A stretch of DNA of 64,000 bases, taken from positions 51,661,869 to 51,725,868 of the forward strand of contig NC_046683.1 in the NCBI RefSeq assembly GCF_009870125.1, read 5' to 3'. The notes beneath the pieces are model-generated. The model saw only the letters and a program-made list of their open reading frames with translations. It was not told the DNA's origin and searched no databases. A program made the position numbers and the translations under genes. How positions within the stretch are numbered: the first letter of the stretch is position 1; every line of letters starts with the position of its first letter. This DNA is from Drosophila pseudoobscura (lineage: Eukaryota > Arthropoda > Insecta > Diptera > Drosophilidae). Positions 48,401 through 62,145 of this stretch are shown here, one piece after another.

Positions 48401-51400
48401 CATCATCATCAGCAACATCATCGCTTCCCATCAAGAGCCAGGAAAGTGGTAGACATCAGAGGGAACAAGCCGACGACTCCGACAAGGAGAATGACTTTGC
48501 GGGTCCCTCTCTCCGTCCCCCTTCCCCCTCCCCATCCACATCCAAATCGATTTGAGGAAAAGTTTTGCACAAGCGGAAACGAGCCATGGGAAATGCGGCG
48601 ACTCACAGAGATTTTCCATTAAATGAATCGATTTTGTTTGGCACCACCGGACAATAAAAGCCGCACAGAAAGTGTGGCCGGTCTGCAGCTAGTACATGGC
48701 TTGGATTTAACCCAGTCTCCAGCGATTAGTTTGCATATCGACATACTTATGGCCAGCACTGTGTGGTTGCCATCCGGCCATTGGCTGTTGGCCATTTCGT
48801 TGGCGTGCGTGTCAATGTTGCTGATGTTTCACTGTAGATTTTTACTCAATGAGCGGCAGCACGCGTTGCTCGTCGCTGAGACCAGGGGGTATTGCGACTA
48901 GGAGATACCCTACAGGCAGCTTTAGTCCTTGGATTATACAGGAATATACACAGCGATTGGGTGTTTGGGTTCCCAATACGAAGGGATATGCAGATGTGGC
49001 GCATTGAAACATTGGAGTTTGTTAGGAATCCCATATACCCTATACACTCTTCGAGTACCGGGCACACATATCAGTCAGTCAGTCAGTCAATTAAAAATGC
49101 AACCACGCGCGCCATGAGCTGGCGGAGACTTGGTTTGGCTTCGTTAGTCTTTGCCTGTCGACAGACAGCCCCCACAAAAGGTGGCCAAGCAGCAGACACA
49201 GCAGATACATAGATACAGACGGCAAACAAACACACAACAAACAGACGCCAAAGAAGACAACATTCAATGCTGGCCTGACCCACGCGCCATGCCTCGAGTC
49301 CCGTGGGCGTGCTGGCTCTTCCAAATATGAACCGACATGTAAACACCCAAACCCTCGACCCACACTGCACCGGGCTGCCGTGCGGCACCTCACTCACCTT
49401 GTACTCATCGAATTTCAATACGAATTCTAAAATCTCGGCCAGCTGCTTGACCAGGGCCTGCTGTGTCTCCAAATGCTGCGTTGGATTCAACTTGCCGCCG
49501 ACCAGTTGGCCCAGCAGCTTCGGCACAATCTTGTCCAGCTCCATGGAGTGCTCGTAGCAGCGTTTCAGTTTGGTGACCAGCGGCAGTACGGCGGACCAGG
49601 CTTTGCCCGTCACCTCGGGCGAGGGATCGGCTATGGCTTCGCGGATTTCCTTGCCGGCACCCTGTAAACAGAGAGAGGGAGAGGGAGAGAGAAACAGAAG
49701 AAAACTCCGTCAATAATGTGTGTATGGCATGCGAGCAATTAATAGGCATTTCTTGGTTCATTTTTCGCCAGAGCTGACCACATTTTATGCATTTATTTTA
49801 TTACAAGAGAGGGGGGGGGGCCTGTGTTTTTATTTCTATGCCACATGCAACAGTAACGATGTGGCCCGACCATTGACCGACGCAGCGCAGAGCAGCGATT
49901 TTTATCGATGCTTTATGATCTACTAAAATAAAGGAAAAGCACACCACAAAAGCTAACGAACAACGGCCATTGCATGCCACTCTCGGACTCGGACTCGGAC
50001 TCGGACTGGGACTCGGATGGGGATGGGGCTGGGGAGTGCAGTGGAGTGGAGTTCACTTTTCATGTGCGCCATGCAATCAGCAGAGCAGCGAAATGGCGTT
50101 GATTATTTCAATTGCTGCCTGTCTTCGCTTCGAACATATTGCACGTTTTTCAAATACATTTCAAGTGGCAATTATAACTGTAACGAATTCATCATTTGAT
50201 CTGGAGATGGCTATCCCGTTTGCCGGCCGAGAGTGTCGTGCGAAAAGTAATCAACAATTAAAGGCAGCTTTAAAGTTTCCTGCAAACTAGAACAGTGTTG
50301 GCAAACGACACTAAACTAAGCGTTGATTCGCCTGGCTTTGGCCCCTGCCAACTTCCATTTAATTCCATTCCATTTTTGGTGGAACCACATGCTGCTCCCC
50401 CCCCACCCCTGGGCTGTTGTGGTTGCGTGTCTAACCGATTGATGCCTCCCCATATTGGCATATGTATATTAAAGGGGGGGGATTATATATAGAAATAACC
50501 TCAACTCTGTGATTACAAAAAAAAAGAAAACATGCGAATTACGCACAGCTCAGTGGGCTGGCAAGTTCAAGCCCCAAGCTCCAAGATCCAAGCTCCACGC
50601 TCTGCGGAAGAGATAGACGGAGCACGAGAGCCATAGAAAGAGGTGTTTCGAGTGAATGAGTGGGTTGGGCGTGCGGTTATTTTCGGTTTGCACACACCTC
50701 TACTCGTTTCCACCTTGCTTTCCCCTCCTTCTTGGCAACTTCTCCACTTCTTCACTGGTGGTGCTAATGTAATGGGGCAGCACGTGTTGTGTGTTTATAA
50801 TTAAATCGCTGCGCATATCAACAAGAGCAAACACACCTCAGACATCAGATACAGGGAGGGCCACACACACACACACACTCACACGCAGACACCCGTTTCC
50901 TTTGGCAGCTATTCCTTTACATAGTAATCATAATAAAAATGCAACTGTCTGTCCATTGCAATGCATTCGCAATGCCTTCTGTGTGCTGGCATCTCTTTTC
51001 ACTCTACATAATTTACACCTGTCTGTAAGTCAAGTCATGTCCTTGGTCGTCTCCTCCGGCTGCTGCTGCCTTGACTGCTGCTTGCACTTGAGGCAGTCCA
51101 GAATGTTTAACGCCCACAAACAAGTAAACAAACCGACAGAAGGCAACACAAGTCGATGGCTAGAGCTGTGCGCGGTGTGAGGTGGGGTGCTGCTGTCGTT
51201 GACTTGGCCCTCCCTCCCCACCCCCCTCGGCATTTACTGGCATTGTCTCGTTTACGCCAGCGACTCTGTAAGGACCCTTGAGAGGAGGAGGCGAGCAAGC
51301 AACGGAAACTGCGATGCTAGCTGCTCTGGAAGCTGGCATGTCCGTGTGGGCGCCCCGTTGTTTACCAGCATTCCATGCCACAGAGATTTCAGGCAGAGAT

Positions 51401-53112
51401 TTCTCAAAGCGAGAGGGTAGGAGGCGGGAGGGCCTACATATGGCCAAGTGCTAGTCGTAGAAGGGTCCACGTTCAGAGCGAGTGCAACCCTTTAACAGAC
51501 AAGTCCATCTGGAAGAGGGAACCGAAGCCTTGACGGTTCCCCCTTAAAGCTTTCGTCTTTGTTTCTCTTCGCTCATTTTGTGCTGAAGAGCTAAAAAAAA
51601 AACAAAGGGCGTAGGTGGTGCTGCGTTTTGTCACAGGAAACCCATTCTCCTGCTCCTCTTCCTCTTCCACCTCATCCTTATCCCCTTCCTCTCTCGCTCC
51701 AGCAATTGTTTGTTGATTCATCAACGCTGCGCATCCACTAACCATCCAAGCATCCGTCCCGCAAACAACTTGGCTGTGCTCCATTTGCCCGCGTACACGT
51801 GCTGTCTGCTTAAGCATTTACCGTCCAAACAAGAGCTCTGAGCAGGGGAGAAGAAACCACAACAAACTTGAACTTGCATGACTCTTTCATGGTTGCATGA
51901 GAAAGAAGAGCTGTAACTGTTTCGTTTTGTAACTGTTTCTAGTTTTGGTTTTAATTAACAGACACCCACCCCAGCTGCGGCTTGCCCCTGTTTGCGGCTC
52001 CAAAACTCCACTCCAGGTCTCCCCTCATTTCTCCACTGATTACTCATCATCATCATCATCATCATGATGATGATCAGTAGAGTAGCAACATTTCAGCATA
52101 AAAGCGCAATCAGTCAGCGTTTCATTTATTCGAGAGAAAAAAAAAACGCAGAGCAAAAAAATGGGTTTCCATCCATGGAGGAGCCACAGCAGCAGCAGCT
52201 TACGACCGCTTACATCTAGTTGAATAGTTAATTAACTTCTTGCTGTGAGTGTTGCATCTGCCGCAGAATGGAAGTGTTTTTAATTGAAAATGAAATTAGA
52301 GGCAGCAATGCGGAAGTGCGGAAATGCAGAAATGGAGACAGGGGGAAAGAGAATTGCACACAAAGCGATAGTTTGTTGGCTTTGCTCTAGATAATTATCG
52401 ATGACAGCCTCTTAGGGCCTGTATGACATCATATTTTCCTCAATGATAACCATTTCAACTAATTATGCACTCACTATTCTGGGGCTACTCTGAGTAATCC
52501 ATTCTTGTTCTCCACACTAACTTTTCTAAAGAAAATAACAGCTGATATTCTATCAAAAGTGGATGCAAAATGTTCAAAGCTTGTGCTCTCAACTTCTGTC
52601 TTTGTTTGGAATTCCAACCGAGTGTCATACAGACTTTAATGATTGCACTTAAATCAGGGACTACTGCAGGCGCCGAGAGAGACCGAGAGGGAGCGAGAGG
52701 TACCGAGAGGGAGCGAGAGGGAGCTGCTTATCCAAACAATCGCCTGTTGCTGTTCCGGATCGGACTTTCGCCCACAATGGAAACGCGTGACGCTATCAAA
52801 TAGTTTTCTCTCATGTGTTTTGCCTCTACAGAAGGAGATAGCCAAAGAAAAGTTTGTTGGATTCTCGCTGCAATGCAACGCCCTCGAGGGGACAATTCAT
52901 CAAGCAACTTTATCGAAACATTTGTGCAATTCATCAACGAACGTTTATCGATTTATTCAACTGCATCGATATCCAGAGTACATTTATCTAATTTCCCTTG
53001 GCTTGCATCATCAGCGACAGTGATTGAAATTCCCAACACGTTGAAGTGAATCAATGAATGAATGGTTGAACAAACACAACAACAAAATGACACAAAATAT
53101 GCCACAGCTAAC

Positions 53113-53143
<31 letters not shown>

Positions 53144-56100
53144 CGGAGACGGAGAGGGACAACAAATCAATGCAAATTTATTCCAGGAAAAGAACACAAA
53201 ACCAAAGAAAGAGAGAGGGATGGAGAGAGAGAGTAAAATGGATTCTTTTATGACTGTTAATTTCTCATAATTTATTTTTAATAAGAAAAAGGCTAAAGAA
53301 AACCGACACACGACAAATGGAAAATGAAAACAGAACAAAGGAGACGAGACGAGACCCCAAAAGCGACAACGCACGAGTGCCCGATCGAGTGACGGGTGAC
53401 AGCTCCCACAGACACCCGGACGCCTTGGATGACAACAACAAGCGACACGACAACGACAACGATGATGATAATGATGATGGTGATGATGATGACTACAGCC
53501 GGGGTGCAGCTTACAATTTTCACATAGCGCCACCCCGGGCCCGAGTACATAATCATAAATATTTCATAATTCGCATACCCTATAGCCGTGGAGTGCGGTA
53601 TGGGTTGTATGGGTTGTATATCGCTAGGCCACATGCAGTATATTTTGAAATATATATACAAATATAGCCAGATCTGTCACCTTCTTGTGTTGTTGTTGCA
53701 AGGGGTATTTCCGAGTGCGGAATACCCCAAAATTCTATTGCCCCATTACTCAATTATGTATGCATGTAAACTTGTGCTTATGTTTTGATATCTTTCGTCT
53801 CCTTCCGCTGACGGGACTGACTTCTTAATTATTCAATGGACAAGAGACTTCCACCAACCGCCCCTCCCACCGCCTGGACCCACTCAGAATGTTCTTTGTA
53901 CTCCCGTTTCGTTTCAAAGTTTGCTATCAACGACAGCAACATGTGTATTGCAAAAGTCTCCACTGTGCTCTCTGTGGAAACCGCTGACTCCCAAGTCTGA
54001 AAGAGAGATATAGAGAGAGAGAGAGAGAGAGAGACTGAACAGCCATGGCTTTAGTGAGTCACAAGACAGACCCCCCCGACCACCGACCACCGACCGCCGA
54101 TCGTTGACTGTCGGCAGATACAGAAATAAGCTTTATAGCGTGATAGAGAGATAGAGAGTGAGGTGATTTTATGGCTAAACTATTGATGATGCTGTGGCAT
54201 CATTGTACACCAATTAGAAGATCAATTACCACTTGAGGCAATGCAATAAAAATAGACAGATGCATCCGTGCTTTCAGCTGAAAAAAAAAAACACACAATT
54301 GTTGCAACAGATTTGGTCATTCAATGAGGCCTGCCAGGGCCCAGGGCCTACGCATCAGCTCTAGATGGATGTGAATCATTACCATCCCATACCACAGCAC
54401 AGTAAGTGCGAACAAAGGACTACCACAATCACTGGAGATTGTACCAACAAAAATCCACATGTACATGTATGGGGCATGTAAATCAACCGCAAATGGTGCG
54501 GTGCGTGAGTTGGAAATTCAATTAACAATTATTTCAACTCGAAAATAAGCCATAACAATGTGAGAGAATGGCTTAATTTTCTCAAGGGCCATGGCCACAC
54601 GGTATGAGGCGGCTTTTCGGTGTCACGAGCGCCACAGTCCGTATGTAATTTATCAAGATAATCAGAGAACAGGAACAAAAGCAATTCGTTGACCGAAAAG
54701 CCAGATACCCTAACAAATGGATCGTTTCGAGGGCTCGTAGTCTGATATTCATTCGATTGGGATAGTATTGAAAGATAGACAGATACTGCCACTAAGGCTA
54801 ATAGTTACAGTAGAACAGATTTTCAATCTCTTGTGCAATATTTATAGTATCCCCATCACTGGAAGGGTATAGAAGCCATAAAAACACCAGCGAACGTAAT
54901 AAAGATTAGATAAACATGTGAAATTATCAATGTCGCCAGCAATCCTGACGGAGACCGAGAAGGGGAGAGTGATAGAAAGAGAGAGCAACGAAACATTCGA
55001 TATGGCAAATGATTGCACTCCAATTATCGACAGCCGCTTATCGGAAGCGCTCACACAACACGAAGCATTGTGTGTGTGTGTGTGCCCTGGAGCCCGGGAT
55101 TGACGCATTCCGCGTGGGGCCGCCGTCGCAGCCAAACAAATGTCAATGTCCCCCACTGCAGCCAAGAGAGAGAGAGAGAGAGACGGAGAGGGAGCAGAAG
55201 CAGGACAGCTGTCACATTCCCATATTACACATGTCACTCTCTCTCCTCGTGTCACTCTCCTCTTGTTTTCTCAATTAAGGCGGCACATAAATCACATTTG
55301 CCATTCCGCAGATGGCGGTGGGGGGGAGGCGGAATTGATATCGGATCTGCATATCGATTACACACTGCACCTAGGCAGTGTTGTAAAATGCAAAAACAGC
55401 TTTTGGGAATTGGGTTAACAGTGGGACATAAAACATTTGTGGACTGTTTATTTTGTGCAAATTACACACAAAAAATGTTAAACAAAAAACCAAAACCAAA
55501 ACCACAGGTCCGTCCGTGCTCATAAACAGTTGGCTCGTAAAAGAATAACAAAAAAAAAAATAGTTTTCTGCACACAGACGCCTGCCTGCCGTAAAAGCAG
55601 CTGCACTTTGCTATTTGCTGTTGTTGCACTTTCCACGCAGTTCCTAAGCTGCTTAGAGACCCAGACGCCAGGCCCCAGACACCAGACAGACGACAAGAAC
55701 AGACACCGGGGGCGAAGAACCAGCCCCCAGCCCCAGCCAGTGTCCCAGCCACACAGATGTCGTAAATTATACATTTGACAATTTTAAAGATGCTTTTGGG
55801 AATGGAGAAAAATTTAGAATGCTGCATTTGCTGGAGAGTCAGGTAAAAGACACTGGACAACGATGGACGATGTACTTAAACTTTTGCCGTGGCCAAGTTG
55901 TTGTTTTGCCGTTTAAATTGCTTAACCCTTGTGCATATGGCATATGAGAGTGCAACAAAGAAATGCTCAGCGATTTATTCAATTGAATTAAATTTGGTTA
56001 ACAAATCAACACTCTGTTCTCAGTGTCATTTCAATAAATCACACAATCACAAAAATGTGTCACCGCCTACAGTGCGTTGCAATATTTTAAGGCTACTGAA

Positions 56101-59100
56101 GAACTAAGAAATAATGCACCAAAACTCCACATAGCACATTTTGGTATAAAGTTCTAGCACTCTTTTTCCCAGTTTCCCCACTTTCCAACCCCACTTTAGT
56201 TGTCACATCTGCATATGTCCCCCACCCACGTTGGGGCACACAAATGTGCGAGTACTGAAAATGAGAGCAAAAGAAACTTAAATACACATTTGTGAAAGCA
56301 ATGAAATGTTTTAAACATTCCATTTATTTACTTGGAACTGTGTTTACGTTGTTTGGGTTTCTCTATTTTTGGCGTAATTAATTTCCAGTTGATGGCCTCG
56401 GAAATAGGTATGAAAATAAGTCCAAAATCCATAAACAATTAACAAATGGCCCCCCGCCCCCGCTCCCCCGTCAAAACGTACGGATAGGAAAGTGAAACCT
56501 GCAGTAAATCTACTAAATATGATATAAAATGAGGTCTCTAGGTGGAAGGGGAGTGGTTTTCCATTACAAAATGGAAGTTTTACATAACGGAAATTGATGA
56601 AGCGGTTAGATCTGTTGCACACTTTCATAGGATCGCCATATATGTATGTATGTACCTATGGATACTCGGAGGGGCATTATGTTATAATATTCAAATGCTG
56701 ATCGCTGGCACGCACATTATAATAATTATATTGACTGGCCAACCGAGTGACCACCACACGCCGGAAGTTCTCCCTCTCCCTCTGCCTCTGCCTGGGTCTC
56801 CGGTTTGTGTTTTAGTATTCGCGCACATCATTTAAGTGGTTCGTGGAAAGGGAATGAAAACTGGAAGAGAGGTACGAGAATATATATGTATGTATATACA
56901 TATGTATATAAGTGTCTAATGACTGCTCATTCGGTTTGTGTGATTATTGTGATTGCTGCTGCTGCAGTCTGCTGTCTGCTTCCATTGTAAAACTGACATT
57001 AAATACTTAAATGTATTTATGCATACTCGTATATGATGACGATAAATCGCTTTTTGTATGTGGAGCAGCGGAACGCAGTCTTTTAAATGGGTCGCTCGCA
57101 CATCAATTTTGGGGCTAAGGGCTCCCCCTTTTTTGTGCGTGGAAGCAGGAATATAAACTGTGGGAATTTATTTAATCGGAGGCTTAAATGGGGGGATTTT
57201 ACGGAGGGAATCATGGTGCTTATAACAGATTTCGCAAGTGCTTGCCAAGTTTGATCGCAAACCTTCAAAGAAAGCACTGAAAACAGTTTGCTATTTAATG
57301 ACTCAATTTGTTAGTAATTCCATGACACATTACGCAAATCTACCCTTCAGATATATACTGATTACCCGAGACCACAAAAGTCTGTTCTGTGGTTCGTTCT
57401 GTTAAGCATTTCGCATATTTTTTGTGCTTTTGTTTTTCTGCTTTTCCGCTTTTCTGTGTAATGCAGTTCAAGGTTTCGTATTGGATTACTCGCATGTGTT
57501 CCACAGATATCGCCTGGGCTGTCAATGGCATGAAAAACCACAATATTTATGGGTTAATTCATATAATTAAATAATATATACATGTGCCACACACTCGTAC
57601 TCGTACTCGTACTCGCGTAGCTCATCAAATTTCAATGGTGTTTGGCCCACATTTCCGATAAACTTTTATATCCATCTTTTTCTACCCACATGATGATATT
57701 ACCTTTCATGTTTTTATTGTTGTTTTGTTATTGTTCAGGTGTGTGTGTGCTTTGCTTTCTGTTACTAGTATTTAGGGCCCTTTGTTGACCCTGTTGTTGT
57801 TTGTTTAGTGCACACACAAGAGGCGCCTTTTATTCGATATCTGGTATCTGGTCTGGGCCAATATTTGACAATAGAGACACTAACAAGTGTCGGTAAATCA
57901 CCTAGAAAAGCCAGCAGCTATGCCTATGGCTGTCGAAAGAAAGTGGTATGGGATTCTATTCTTTATTCTCTCTCATATTTTCTCTTGCTGTCGCTTGGGA
58001 GACCATGCTTAAGCTTAGTACTCGCACTTTCCTCTAATAAAATAATCAAAATAACTCCGGAATGTGGTCAATATTTATAAAGTTATGGTACAACAGGGCC
58101 ACACTGCTTTACAAAGAAATAAATGCCACTTTTGGAAAATTTTGCGATAGTTTATTTTATTTTTTGGTTGGTTTTTGGTTGCCTTTTGGTTGAGGTGCAG
58201 CAAATGCAACAAAATAAACAACAACAACAAAAAGTCGTCTGATTTTTTCTCGTCGCATTTTTCACTCTATTTATAGCAAGCAGATGGAGGCACGGAGGAA
58301 GCGGAGAGGCAGAAGCAGCAAAAAGGAGAACACCAAGTTTTTTCCATTTTTCCAGCTTTTGGCGCATTGCCAAAGTTCTGTGTTTTTTTTTTCTTCTCTT
58401 TCTGTTGTATGAGGGGGTAAGTAGGGGGTCACCTGCTCCATAACCAGTTTGTTTGCCTTGGCAACCAGTTCCACCCCATGCCAAAGCCACCCACCCACTC
58501 AGGAGGAGGATGGTTGGCGGCTAAAGAGGGGGATCAAAAAAGTTGCAATGAAACTAAAATTCAGGCCACAAATTAAGCGCATTTTAAGTAGTTGGTTTCG
58601 GTTGGGATCGACTCTGAAAAAGAGGAATAAAGGCAAAGGTGTGGTGCGATGCGATGCGGTGTGGTGCGGTGCAGCGCAAGGGTTAAATGGCCACAGAGGT
58701 CGTCTTTGTTGGTGCTTGAGTGGGTCACACAAGGGAAATGAGCTCATTGGCACACATTTTCCAGTTCATTTGCGTTGATTAAAGCTTTTTAGGCCTGACA
58801 TTTGTTTGCCGTCTGTCGTCTGTCGCCCCTACCCTCTCTATCCCTGTCCCGTTCTGTCTGAAAGCCAATTAATAATTTCGCACACAAACAAGCGTCGAAT
58901 TTTCGAACTCGAATCTAGGCGCTTAGGCAAAGGTCAACAGAAAAAACGCGTTGAGAGTGGAGCCGCCTTGGAGCTGTGACTAATTCTCTCCCCGAAAAAT
59001 GAGTGAGAGACGAATGCAAGAGAGAAAGAGTGTGTGAAAAGCAACGGCAAAAGTTTGTCAGTGACGTCAGTGGAGCGATAATGAAAGAAGTTCTCACTGG

Positions 59101-60082
59101 CCGCACCACTGATCATGCGGGCACGTGTGTGAGTCAGAGCGAACTAACCAAAGAGGAGGGAAACCACAGAGAAAGACACCACGTTTACACGGAAGCATTT
59201 CGAATAGTACAAATATGTATGCATGTCAAATTATTGTACAGACCACTGCTGTACGTCCACATTGTTATCTGTTAAAGCGATAAGCATTTTAAATTTTCAC
59301 TTCAATAACCAGAAATTTGTCCCGTTTGAATGCATCGTGTAACCGATCCACGATCGCAGAGGGAGAGAGGTCAAGCGAGAGAGAGCAATAGAAATATGGT
59401 AATACGGTAAAAATTAAGAGCCCATATCAAATGTTAAATACTCAGGCCAATTCCCGTTCTTCTTGTTCGTTTTCGCAAGCCGAATGCATCGTGTAAACGA
59501 TAATCGTAGTACCAGCAGCCAGCAGAAGAGAAGAGAGCGTGCAAGTGAAAGATAACATACATAACTGTTGAGTGTGTCGTGTCGTGTCGTCTCGTGTCTC
59601 TCTTGCTCTACCTATCTCTCTCTTTCACCCTGACAAAGGTTAAATGCTCAATTTGTTGCTCGTTTATTGTTGATTTTGTTTTTGCTCATTTGATTGTGTG
59701 TCATTTGTTGTTATTTTTAACAAGTTGTAATTATCAGCTCAGACGGGTCTCCTTAGGCGCTTAAGCCCAATATATAATCGAAGAATTACACAGAAAATAT
59801 TACTGTCACTAACCGGTTGGTGGTTTGGTCTAGAGGGGGGGGAAAACCCCTGAGCCCAACTAGATGACGCAAACAGCCAGATATCAACACTCCACTCACC
59901 CGATAGATCTGTATTTCCTCCAGCACCACCTCCGATTCCTTGAGCACACGCTCCACCTCATCGTACACCTCGCGCTCTGTCTCTGTGGGCGCGGCGTTCT
60001 CAAAGTCCAGGAAGACATCGTAGGATTTGGCGGCGCAACAATTGGAGTCATCGCGTGACAGCAGGCTCAGCAGTTTGCCCAT
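45411..60082 (-). CDS. CYRI (FAM49) Rac1-interacting protein
   Basis: Exons: 60082-59900, 49661-49398, 46015-45753 and 45675-45411, giving 324 residues, the same as human CYRI-B/FAM49B. I recall the D. melanogaster orthologue as CG32066. CYRI proteins bind active Rac1 and oppose the Scar/WAVE complex, limiting lamellipodia. Seen: an N-myristoylation start [42 protein letters not shown], the Rac1-binding block NDFSYYRR with the Arg pair at 163-164, [38 protein letters not shown] and [15 protein letters not shown]. Intron 1 is about 10.2 kb and intron 2 about 3.4 kb; the latter contains another gene on the opposite strand. Junctions keep frame throughout (phases 0, 0 and 2). Confidence 0.95.
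46621..46629 (+). promoter_or_regulatory. TATA box of the nested Pro/Gln/Tyr-rich gene
   Basis: TATAAATAC at the end of TTTATATAAATAC, with an initiator-like AACAGTCAC about 30 bp downstream. The ATG at 46663 would follow after only about 10-15 nt of leader. Confidence 0.65.
46663..47822 (+). CDS. Pro/Gln/Tyr/Asn-rich secreted protein nested in CYRI intron 2
   Basis: Exons 46663-46734 and 46977-47822 give 305 residues. Exon 1 encodes a Ser/His-rich start; exon 2 continues in frame with [17 protein letters not shown], a signal peptide or anchor, followed by QYASPYG. If an internal ATG at 47001 were used the signal would be shortened. The rest is low complexity: [28 protein letters not shown], a 24-bp repeat encoding IQPTVQPR, charged RREEEQ, and a tail ending in ENFDDK. 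This suits a secreted structural protein such as eggshell or cuticle, but no diagnostic domain is visible. It has a TATA box upstream and AATAAA at about 47861, and runs opposite to CYRI. Confidence 0.7.
47474..47530 (+). repeat. 24-bp coding tandem repeat (IQPTVQPR)
   Basis: Two and a half near-identical units of the type GTTCAGCCACGGATCCAGCC in the nested secreted protein gene, in frame, encoding IQPTVQPR. Confidence 0.85.
47823..49397. other. Remainder of CYRI intron 2
   Basis: It holds the nested gene's 3' UTR, CAT/ATC repeats (about 48385-48420), and at about 48885-49080 a diverged stretch ending CTCTTCGAGTACCGGGCAC that recalls the dispersed-repeat ends. No further gene seen. Confidence 0.5.
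49662..59899. other. CYRI intron 1 (about 10.2 kb)
   Basis: No coding exon is supported. It contains (GA)n tracts (about 53118-53145, 54010-54033 and 55167-55182), a CAT/ATG inverted run at about 52045-52075, GT runs, and TA-rich microsatellites. Long first introns of such genes often carry enhancers, but no specific element can be named. Confidence 0.5.
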
Positions 60083-61567
60083 TTTTTGTGTGGATGTGTG
60101 TGTGTGTGTTGATTAAACTTATTAAGTTATGGATCTTGTGGTATTTGTTGTATTATTTTTGGGTTATTAATTAGCACTCGAGGCAACTGCAAATGGGGAG
60201 AAGGATGGGGAGAACACATTAGCAGCTGTTGCACCTGTTGTCGCAAAGGGCTTTCATCTCTGATCCCAGCAGCTGCAAAAGGGAGAGCGGGGATCCAAGA
60301 ACTTGTTTCATCTTGGTCGAGGACAAAGGAAACGGACAACAGGGGTGGGAAAGGCACGAAACACACACAAAAAAACAAATGCCTGACAACCCCCGCCCCC
60401 TTCGGAATGGGACAATCAATTCTCTTTTGACTCCAGCACAGCAGCGGAAAATGCTCCGCGGGAGGTGCAGAGAGCAGAGCGTCCAGGGTGTATTTTTTAT
60501 ATGGTGAGGGATATTTTTGTTTTCTCAAGATGACTATTTTCTTGCTTTCCACTCTATTTTTTGGCATTAACTGACAACAACAAAATGTTATGGAGCGCTC
60601 TCTGGCAACCTTATATAAATAATACACCTTGAGCATGGCCATGTGTTTGCCGTATCTCTCTCTCTCTCCCTCTCTCTCTCCAGCATGCTGTTTAAGTGTG
60701 TATGTGTGCGTGTGTGGGGTTCGCAGGAAACGCGTAAACAACAGCAACAAGAACAGCAACACTTTTCACACATCATGCTAAGTAGGAAAATACCATTTTC
60801 CTTCACATGCAGCTCGAGTAAACATTTTACACACACACATACGCGGACACTACCCCTCTTCACACTTTAATTGCGAAAATAAAACAACAACAAAAGAGCA
60901 AGTTTCTTGTTATTAAACTGTTCCTTTTTGTGTGTGTGTGTGTGCACTGCTTTTGTTTATCTGCAGGCCTTATCTGGCAAACGGGTGGCAGGGAAGGGGT
61001 GCGCTGGATGCCCGTCATTTCTCTTTTCATTTTCTGCTATTTTGCGCGCTTATCTGTACTCTTTTTATTATTTATATTTCCCAATGCCCAGAGGGTTTCT
61101 TCTGCATTGGAATTTTTTTAGCAGCTTATCACCTTTTTGCACCACCTTTTCGCGTAATCTGTGTTTGATAGACTTTAGCGCAGCGGCGCCAATGGCATGG
61201 TTGGATTTTCAATGTTTTCACAAAATGTATATTTAAAAAAAATATTTAAAAACACACGATACACAGCCCGGCGCCAACGACGCGACAATTTCAAAATCAA
61301 TTGCTTAAATTGTTATTCTGTGCATGGACAAATTTTTTTGAGCACCCAACGTAAATTTATTGAACCTATTTTATTTATTAATTCTTGGACGAACGCGCGC
61401 AGCAAACAATGTGGATATCAACGGACTTTTCTGAATTCAGAAAAAAAAAGTTGTTGTCCCGGGCCAAAAAATTTGTGACCGTCAGTGTGCCCGCAGACCC
61501 ATTGATAAAATATATCGTCTGACACTCAGAAATGTACCAAAATATACTGTATCATTTTAAATATATA

Positions 61568-61735
61568 CCGTGAATATACTGACGAATTATCCAAGTTCCA
61601 TCATACATATTCCTCGTTTTTGATATTCCGTCGAATATTATTAGCTAGATAGAACATTAAGCTATGCCCACATAATTGTATTCGATTAGTGAATCAATTT
61701 TCTACTTGACTGGCCTTATCTAAATACTTGCTTTT
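61568..61735 (+). repeat. Dispersed AT-rich repeat, copy c
   Basis: First unit of a direct duplication: AATATACTGACGAATTA, then CATATTCCTCG, TTTTTGATATTCCGTCGAAT, GCTAGATAGAACATTAAGCT, GCCCACATAATT, and TACTTGACTG. About 85 percent like copy d by eye. Opposite orientation to copies a and b. Confidence 0.75.
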
Positions 61736-61872
61736 ATTGGATTTCTATATACCGTCGAAAATGAAATTTAATAGATTGATGAATATTGACAAAATATACC
61801 ATTATATACCGATATACCGTAAATATACCATCGGTTCAATATTGACTTCTGAAAATGCCGAAATGTATTAAA

Positions 61873-62036
61873 AATACCGTAAATATACTGACGAATTAAA
61901 TTTATATTTTACATATTCCTCGATTTTGATATTCCGTCTAATATTATTCGCTAGATAGAACATAAAGCTCTGCCCACATAATTTTATCCGATTAATGAAT
62001 CAATTTTTTACTTGACTGATTTGTTTTAAATACTTG
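61873..62036 (+). repeat. Dispersed AT-rich repeat, copy d
   Basis: Second unit of the direct duplication, starting about 305 bp after copy c, with the same ordered blocks. It ends about 110 bp before the Tc1-like element. Confidence 0.75.
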
Positions 62037-62145
62037 TTTTTTCTTTGCGGCGATTGCTTTGGATGTTTTTGCCAAAAAAATGTAAGAGAGTAATCGTTCC
62101 TACTGCTCACTTTTTCGTCTTTTTTCGTAGAGGTCTGAAAATATA

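Larger units (their letters stand above)
60083..62145. other. Upstream region of CYRI with tandem AT-rich repeats
   Basis: Holds the CYRI 5' UTR/promoter, CT and GT runs near 60655-60715, and from about 61500 AT-rich DNA with two copies of the dispersed repeat and many GTATATTT-type motifs in reverse orientation. Confidence 0.5.

Noticed and set aside
52026-52085. CAT/ATG inverted run in CYRI intron 1 as a possible hairpin RNA
   Set aside because: It is a trinucleotide microsatellite that folds on itself; no precursor-like flanks.
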